From Isoetes taiwanensis (taxonomy: Eukaryota; Streptophyta; Lycopodiopsida; Isoetales; Isoetaceae): DNA of 64,000 bases. Position 1 is the stretch's first letter; each line of letters opens with the position of its first letter. The position numbers and the translations under genes were made by a program. Where the stretch lies: positions 1 through 64,000 of the forward strand of contig JAJEKV010000307.1 in assembly GCA_021234155.1 (NCBI GenBank), in the 5' to 3' direction. The notes under the pieces are model-generated. The model was not told where the DNA came from, did no database searches, and saw only the letters and a list, made by a program, of their open reading frames with translations. Shown here piece after piece: positions 57,901 to 64,000 of this stretch.

Positions 57901-58809
57901 GTAGCTCTAAATACTTCACTGATGGGTTAATGAAAATACTGTCCATAGAAGTGTGGATATACATTTGCATAAGATGGTTGCACTTGGCACTTGGTTTATG
58001 TAGTGATGGATATCACGGTGGATGTGCAGGCCAAGAAGACATCAAACCTTGGGCGCCTTAGTGCGCCACTGCTTCTCTGGTTTTTGCAAAATGATTGCAG
58101 CAGAATGATTAGGAGATGTTATCCAAATGTGAGCTCGTCGATGTACATATTGAACAAGGAAGCAGTCTTGAACATCATGCTAACTTACAAAATTAACTCC
58201 CTTTCAGAACACGTCCCGGGCGGATGCATGGTTACTCAGAGAACTAATGAGGGCTGTATCCTTGGGATAAGCTGCCAGTTCATTTTAGTTAACAGTAATG
58301 TTGTCTTTATCCTTAGAAACTAATACCTTAACATAAGCAAGTCATATGATCCAGGTGCCACGGCGGTACTAGAAAGCCTCTTCCATATAAGGGCCAGTGT
58401 GCCGCTCAACTATTTGCTTCTGCAATATGGAGGTCCAGTGTTAGTTATCCAGGTACTCTTTTTCGACTTTTCACCAGTATTTTGCATTATTCTTCCTACT
58501 TGCCTTTTTTAATGTTCCATCCAGGGTGTGCGAGATCCGCTTCAAGATGCATCTCAACAGTCCAAAAAGCTGCAAGCCTTATGCAAAAACGTCATGGCCA
58601 TTCATTTAGATGCAGGTACCAAATTTACTTGAAACCTAATAAGCTAATATTTAGGTTACTGAAAACTTTTGACAGGTCATTGTCCCCATGATGAGGTTCC
58701 TGACGATGTGAACGAAATAATTAATCAATGGGCAAGAAGGCATGTCCAAGTGATGTCAAAAGGCAATAATGCCCTGAGAGGAGAAATGGTTCCTCAACCA
58801 TCTTTTTGA
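54902..58809 (+). CDS. Photolyase N-domain / alpha-beta hydrolase fusion protein, 14 exons
   Basis: Exons: 54902-55244, 55511-55644, 55708-55839, 55919-56033, 56125-56452, 56540-56759, 56840-56932, 57068-57323, 57732-57844, 58030-58128, 58208-58255, 58342-58452, 58525-58615, 58676-58809. They total 2217 nt, exactly 739 codons including TGA, which supports the model. Residues 1-74 look like a plastid transit peptide. About 75-240 is the photolyase/cryptochrome antenna-type domain (CIVWFKNDLRLDDHPGL); the FAD domain is absent. From about 456 it is an alpha/beta hydrolase: GPPLVLLHGFGAFWEHY, nucleophile Ser538 in GNSIGG, Asp668 in GVRDP, His696 in GHCPHDE, so the triad is complete. Similar fusions exist in green plants (Arabidopsis At4g25290 from memory); the substrate is unknown. 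Intron 3 appears to be GC-AG. An in-frame ATG at 54701 would add 67 residues. Confidence 0.9.
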
Positions 58810-60628
58810 AGGGACGATGCTAAGATAAGGTCGATAAGGAGTTGCAGATCAGATCAATGATGTGAATGTAAATATAAATAATGGCAAGGGAGGCATGGCT
58901 GTGATATATGCTGGTCTTAGAAAACGGAGACACGAAGTGATAACTTCTGGTGGGTACATTCAGGCACATAATGATGTTTATTCATCACATAAAAATCATA
59001 TCGATAAAAGATAGCTGCTCAAGTTTGAGGCAACAGAAGCATCATCATCATCATTTTGGTAATCATATTCTGATATTTTGGAAATCATATTCATAAAACA
59101 TAGCCGCTCATGGTTGAGGCAATTCAAGCTTATATGGTCAAAGGCAATGCATCTTTGTTTGCCAGGGCTTGGTTGGCCACTAAACTGTATATAACTAAAA
59201 GCCATTTGGTATATATCTACAAGTCCCTAAAAGAGATGGGAAATACCTTTTCAAAATCTCAAATCATGGTAATTGTTTATTTCAAGTTCAAAATTTCAAA
59301 TCATGGTAAAAATATCAATCTGAATTTGATTTTTGCCTAGTGTGTATAAATGTTTCAGGAAACAAGCCTGCTCACTAAACAAAAGGGTACGAGTAAGGTG
59401 GTCTTTGCCAAACTTGAGGCAATTGACACGCTTAATTGCTCTTGTTATTTAACGCCTTAACAGCGTGTCAAGATACGAATCCTAGCTAAACGCATAATTT
59501 AAATGGTTGCCCGAATGCCACTGTTAAAGACATGCAGAGCGAACTCCATAGTAGAAATGCAATTTGTAGTACAAGGTGGCATCCTGGTCAGAGCTCTTGG
59601 AGCTCTCTCGAAGGTCCAAAAGCAAGAGATGGGTACGGTAGATATAGATATTCTTGGTTTGGTTATATTTTGGGGGATTCTTGACAAATCAGAAGCCAAG
59701 CTTGCACAGGTAGTTCATACTAAAGTTCCAGCAGAGATATAGAGACTTAAGGCAGCATTGGCCCATGCCATGGGCATCTGTGTGGTTTTTGTACCTCTGG
59801 AGCGTTTGTGATTGTTGGAGTGGATCACGACTTAGGGTTGCACAGCAGCTTCATGGAGGAGTTCCAGAATTCTTAAATCTGGGGAAAACAAGCAGGGAAG
59901 AATTTTCTATGCCCTCACCTTTCTTTGGTGGAGGCCCAGATCCAGCTGATGACAATTTTTACCATGATTCTCTCATCCTCGACTAGTTTTGCAATAAGCA
60001 GGAAAATTAGACTAGTTTTGCAGTGCCAGTATTAGACCAATCTTCACGGTTGCAACATGTGTGGAGCCTATTGCATGTGTTTCTGATTCATAATTTGTGG
60101 ATTATTCGTTCTTGTAGCATATTCGAAGGTTTACCACACTAACCCACACACTAACCCACCGATAATCTGAGGATTAGTAGAGCAAGGCAGGGCAAGGGTC
60201 TTTTCGAGCTGGGCCGAGCAGAGAAAGGCAAGACATGGCCCTTTCAAGCATTTTCGAGAAGAAGATTGAAGGGCGGTTTTGGGCAGCGATTTTAATTCAA
60301 AGAATCCGATTCACTACGCTGTTTGAATCTGATTTACTAAAGTATTTCGGTTGCCATACACTTCGCTCATGAATTAACAGGAGTTTGCAAAGCTTCGATC
60401 CTCCAAAAATCGTCTAATCTGCCGCATGCATGATCTAGAAATATGCCCTGAACAGAGACGAAAAATTGGGGCCGGATTGGGAAAGCTTGATGAAATCGAA
60501 ATGCAATATTGAAGCATTTAATGGAGTGTACTTAAAGCCATTAATGGAAGCCATAGCCACCGACCAGTGAAGTTCTGTTCTCGCCGAAGCTCTCTTCCGT
60601 TTGTAAGGAACCTGCTCCGGCCTCGGAT
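58810..60628. other. Unassigned sequence with possible decayed coding (59350-59990)
   Basis: Frame 59503-59742 reads LLKTCRANSIVEMQFVVQGG and GILDKSEAKLAQVVHTKV; a nearby frame ends FFGGGPDPADDNFYHDSLIL at 59986. An exon-like piece at about 59360 reads KVVFAKLEAIDTLNC. These look like pieces of one real protein, but I do not recognise it, and stops separate them. No other feature is evident. Confidence 0.3.
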
Positions 60629-60631
60629 TAA

Positions 60632-60702
60632 GGGAGGTCGTCAACCTCCCCTTCTCGTGGGTCATGCCAAATAACCCACTCTAAGGGGAGGTTAACCTCA
60701 TC
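60632..60702. mobile_element. 71-bp inverted-repeat MITE, TTA flanks
   Basis: The arms AACCTCCCCTTCTCGTGGGT and ACCCACTCTAAGGGGAGGTT are inverted partners with two mismatched positions, extended outward by AGGGAGGT/ACCTCATC. TTA flanks on the left (60629-60631) and right (60703-60705). Confidence 0.6.
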
Positions 60703-60705
60703 TTA

Positions 60706-60973
60706 GGGTATGGTCACATGAAGATATCAACAACGATTCCTTCATGTCGACATGAGCATCTAAATCTGGACAGGGTCTCTTGAAGATGTCAACTGCACCG
60801 GAGCTCCTGCACCATTCTTCAATGTCCTCAAATTTACCACATATTGAGATCCAAAGGATTCATGTTGACATGAATCGAGAATATGTGGAAGAGATAGACA
60901 TCAACATGGAGTCTTAGGTTTTAGGTTTTTGAAATCTATTGATCGATGTCAACGTCTTCGTGTGACCCCGCCC
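60706..60973. mobile_element. 268-bp MITE, TTA flanks
   Basis: The left end GGGTATGGTCACATGAAGAT and the reverse complement of the right end, GGGCGGGGTCACACGAAGAC, match at 15 of 20 positions and continue through ATCAAC/GTTGAC. The TTA on the left is shared with the previous MITE and the one on the right (60974-60976) with the next. Confidence 0.75.
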
Positions 60974-60976
60974 TTA

Positions 60977-61224
60977 GGGTGCTTTCCCATGGGTTCGACC
61001 TGGATTGCCGTACCCAGGTCTTGACCTAGGCAAAAAAGAATCGCGGACTGATTACTTTTTGTTAAGGTCGAAAACCTGAACCAAGCAAGGTCGGATCTTC
61101 ATGGGATCATGGCGTCTGGATGCCTGGCCAGAAAAACATTCAAGGTAAGATCTTCATGGAAACATGGCATCTGTATGCCTGGCCAAGAAAAATCTCAAGG
61201 TTTTGGGCCTATGGGAAAGCACCC
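60977..61224. mobile_element. 248-bp MITE of the GGGTGCTTTCCCAT family
   Basis: The termini GGGTGCTTTCCCATGGG and CCTATGGGAAAGCACCC match those of 45775-45971, with TTA on both sides (60974-60976, 61225-61227). Inside, ATCTTCATGG...CATGGC and GGATGCCTGGCCA/GTATGCCTGGCCA form an internal duplication of about 60 bp. PIF/Harbinger affiliation is inferred from the TTA duplication. Confidence 0.85.
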
Positions 61225-61554
61225 TTAGCCAGGATCCAAGGCGAATTTCTGATGTTTCTAGCAAAGATGGTAATCTAGCCCGTGCTCTCATCAAAGTTAT
61301 TGAGCAGAAATGGAGAAGCCCAAAGCCATGAATGATTCACCAGTAATTTACCTGGTATTATTTTTGAAGACCTACTACCGTCGATAATTTGTGAATTTTT
61401 GGAGATTGCATCTTTATGCTTTATTGGCATAATTCTGGGACTGATTATAGTAAGCAGTGGGTGCACAGATAGAGATTCTATGAAAGTTACACCCAATTAT
61501 GATCTCCATGCAGTATTAGTATTGGATGCACTAATTCTATTATGTCTATTTAGT
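61225..61554. other. No recognisable gene
   Basis: A 73-codon minus frame only. Nothing else is evident. Confidence 0.3.
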
Positions 61555-61735
61555 TAGGGATAATGGCCGTCTGTAGGCCACTACGAGGGATAAGGCCCGA
61601 TGAGCCAGGGATAATGGCCGTTCATAGGCCATTACGTGAGATAAGGGCCTAGCGAGCCGGATCCGCATCTCGCATAATGGCCTAGGTCCGCGTCCCGCGT
61701 AATGGCCTACGGATGGCCATTTCCCCACGTAATAA
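61555..61735. repeat. ~63-bp tandem and inverted repeats around AATGGCC
   Basis: AGGGATAATGGCCGT with TAGGCCA(T/C)TACG follows in two direct copies (61556 and 61617). GTAATGGCCTACGGATGGCCAT at 61699 is an inverted partner of the same phrase. The block could be one end of the recombinase-like unit downstream, but this is not shown. Confidence 0.55.
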
Positions 61736-62541
61736 GTGTGGGAGTCAATTTCGCCGTCCATGTCCATGTGGCAGTGACGCGGCCGTGACATGTCCAAAAT
61801 GGGACAAAATTTGTGCTCTGTTTTTGGTCGAATTCTTTCTCTGCGACTGCTTCCAGAGGCTCGATTCTTGGGCGCTAGTCCTTTCAATGGGGCGTTGCCT
61901 ACTCTTTTAGCTGGCGCTGTGCTCCGATATGTTTATAGATCGCATTTAACAATTTTAGCATGCGAATTATTAAGCATTTGGTGCCTTTTTATGCTTTGGA
62001 TGTTATTTTGTGGAGCGGCCTTATTTCTTGGAAGTCTAGCATAATTTTGGTACATCTGATGATTGCATTTCACTTTCTTGTCTATAATCTGTAAAAAGTT
62101 TCATTAACTTACTTTCTTTCTTGTTTTTTCAGTGTTAGGAAGCGCTGATAGGGTTAGGACACAATTTCTGGGAGGATTTTAGTTAGACGATGCCAAGAAC
62201 TAAGATTTTTCATGCTCTTGAAGATCTTTTTTGGTTTCAGAGTCGTAAAGCTTCAAAACCGAGTAACTTCTAGTAAGATTTATTTGTTCTTGTCTATTTC
62301 TTTTGATTTTTATAATTTTTGTGATATAAACAGATCTGGAGGTATTTTTGCGTACTTTTTGAAGAAGGTAAGTATTTTAATGCTTGCATGTGCTTTATTT
62401 TCTGCTTCTAATTGTATATTTTATTTTATTTTTTTTCAGATTCAGGAGTGGTCTGTAATCATGATGGCTGTAATCACGATTATTAGGAGACGAAAATTGT
62501 CTTATGTCTGTTGTTTGTATTTTTATTTAAGACTGGAGGTA
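61736..62541. other. Sequence between the AATGGCC repeats and the recombinase-like frame
   Basis: It includes exon-like tracts ending in GTAAGT (near 62368) and a T-rich acceptor ending TTTTCAG (near 62440), so a 5' exon and intron of the downstream gene may lie here. The coding is not recognisable. Confidence 0.3.
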
Positions 62542-63800
62542 ATGGCCGAATCTACTGTGGAAACTTGGCATAGTTTTGCACTGATCACACAAGACATCGA
62601 ACCGATGTAGAGCAAGTAGTTGATCAGCTGCCTGACTTCTTAGCCATGATTAAATATGCGGAGGAGAATAATAAAGCTAAGTTTGATTCCTTTGTTGAAG
62701 AAGTTGAAGGCAGTGAGTGGTATGGACAGGAGCATGGCGAATGATGTAAAAGAAGAAGATTTCTTACCTCTGGATGATGAGTTGGTGAAGCAAAATGGCA
62801 GTGGTGGCCGCGATGCTTCTATTAGAGTGACTGATTGGGCACGTACATGGAGGAAGTTTATGGGGCTGGATACTAGTGTGGCCATTGAGGATTTTTCTCC
62901 AAGGGAATTAATTGAGATGTTGGTCAAGTTTATGCTTCAAGTTAAGAAACAGAATGGAGAGTTGTACCCTGCGAGTAGGTGCTATTCTTTATAATTATTT
63001 GTTATTTGTAGTTAATTTATATACTAATTGTGTTCTGTTTTGCAGCTTGAGTGTGTTGTATGGTGTTTTTGGGAGAATTATTGGGAAGCGACAAGAGGGG
63101 AGAATTTTAAAAGACTGGTATTGAAGAAAACATGTTTAATATAATTCAAAGTGATGTGTTTAGGAAGGTGACATATGCATTTATTCTTGCTGCTAGACGC
63201 TCGGATTAAAGGCGTTGGTACCAAGTCTGTTAAGGCACCTGCAATCAACTTTGCAGTTGAGATAGACTTGCTTGCAGACATTGACTACCAGATTATCCAT
63301 AATAAAGGCTATCAAAAGAGGTTTTGCGATTATATTTATTCCCGTTTTGGTGTTAGGGGGCAAATGAGCTATATAGACTTTTAGATTGTGATTTCAATGT
63401 TGATAATGATGCTGATGGGGAGTTTATCTGCTTCACTGAGCGAGGGAGTAATAATTCTCAAGTATCTGCAACTCGATTTGGTAATTCTCATTTTAGAGAT
63501 CCTATTTTCACTCACGAGGCAGATTTTGTACTTACCTATAAGCAGTATGTGCATCATCTACCTGAAAAGGATAATACTGAATCTCGAAGCTTCTTTCTAA
63601 CGCCAATTGTGCGTCCATCTGGTAATGTAAGTTTTCCTCTTTTTATCTTTTATTTCATTTATCTTTTTATCTTTTTATCTTGTATTAGTTAATAATTCTG
63701 TTTTTATTGGGCTTGGTATTCTACTACAAGAATGGGTGTGAAAATGATAAAGGGTTGGATTAAAGTTATGGGGAGTATTATGCCTCAACCTCCATTTGTA
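62542..63800 (+). pseudogene. Crypton/DUF3504-type tyrosine-recombinase-like gene, broken
   Basis: Pieces in order: VEQVVDQLPDFLAMI; VTDWARTWRKFMGL with FSPRELIEMLVKFMLQVKKQ and NGELYPASS, the N-terminal helical domain of Crypton-like YRs (W...W, LxxxL..F....RK..G..YP). An intron 62979-63045 follows, then GVFGRIIGKRQEGRILKDWY. Next come SDVFRKVTYAF, ARIKGVGTK, SRFGVRG and GEFICFTERGSNN, the Arg-containing box-A region FG(L/V)RG and the E(F/Y)..FTER strand. FFLTPIVRPSGNV ends at a GTAAGT donor (63627). A likely next exon gives WYSTTRMGVKMIKGWIKVMG (63713-63775). The HxxR...Y end is not seen in the window. Frameshifts occur near 62605, 62720, 63125-63190 and 63375. It could be a transposon or a domesticated relative. 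Confidence 0.6.
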
Positions 63801-64000
63801 TTCCTTGTAATTTCATAAAAATGCTATGATTCTCTTCTTATATAGAAGAGAACTATCATTCTAGGGAAAGCGACGTCAGTTTTGGCGCCAGCTCTCCTTT
63901 TGGACCCAAGCTCTCTTTGGCACAAGCCTGTTACATTCTTTGGCCCTTTCTCCCATAAAAGCTTTGCGTCTTCCTGCATTCCTCATCGGCGTTTCCTCTG

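Overview
The window is nuclear DNA of a land plant. It holds spliced genes with short GT-AG introns, a plastid-type photolyase/hydrolase fusion gene, plant PLS-class pentatricopeptide repeat (PPR) genes, fragments of UDP-glycosyltransferase, WNK kinase, TBC RabGAP and LRR receptor genes, and a Ty3 element primed by tRNA-Gln. Repeat load is very high and captured gene fragments are common. A fern or other seed-free plant is my guess for the lineage; nothing here proves it. Only two genes look mainly intact.

Region 1 (1-10.9 kb) is repeats. Two same-orientation arrays of a ~19-bp minisatellite (1456-3065 and 9455-10725) flank a 6.4-kb block (3066-9446) bounded by ~146-bp inverted repeats. The block is built from ~0.8-kb tandem units carrying telobox-like hairpins. 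Region 2 (10.9-24.3 kb) has a desumoylating-isopeptidase-like fragment, a transposase-like fragment, an LTR-like sequence with an initiator-Met primer site, and directly after it a broken reading frame ending in a clear histone H3 fold. A 750-bp inverted-repeat transposon with a 10-bp target duplication follows.

Region 3 (24.3-34.8 kb) has broken UGT and LRR-receptor genes, one open PPR gene (26843-28228, minus), one broken PPR gene, a 5'-truncated LINE and foldback elements. Region 4 (34839-45765) is a full-length Ty3-type LTR retrotransposon with a GGGGT target duplication. Its LTRs are nearly identical, its pol is frame-broken, and an extra RNase H lies between protease and reverse transcriptase.

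Region 5 (45.8-54.5 kb) has MITEs, WNK and TBC gene fragments with exon boundaries kept, and two tandem L1-like LINE tails, one interrupted by another LINE. Region 6 (54902-58809) is the best gene: 14 exons that join into an exact 739-codon frame for a photolyase-N-domain plus alpha/beta-hydrolase protein. Region 7 (58.8-64 kb) has unrecognised broken coding, three MITEs abutting at shared TTA sites, and a broken, intron-containing reading frame resembling a Crypton/DUF3504 tyrosine recombinase.

Identifications rest on motif recognition from memory; no database search was run.
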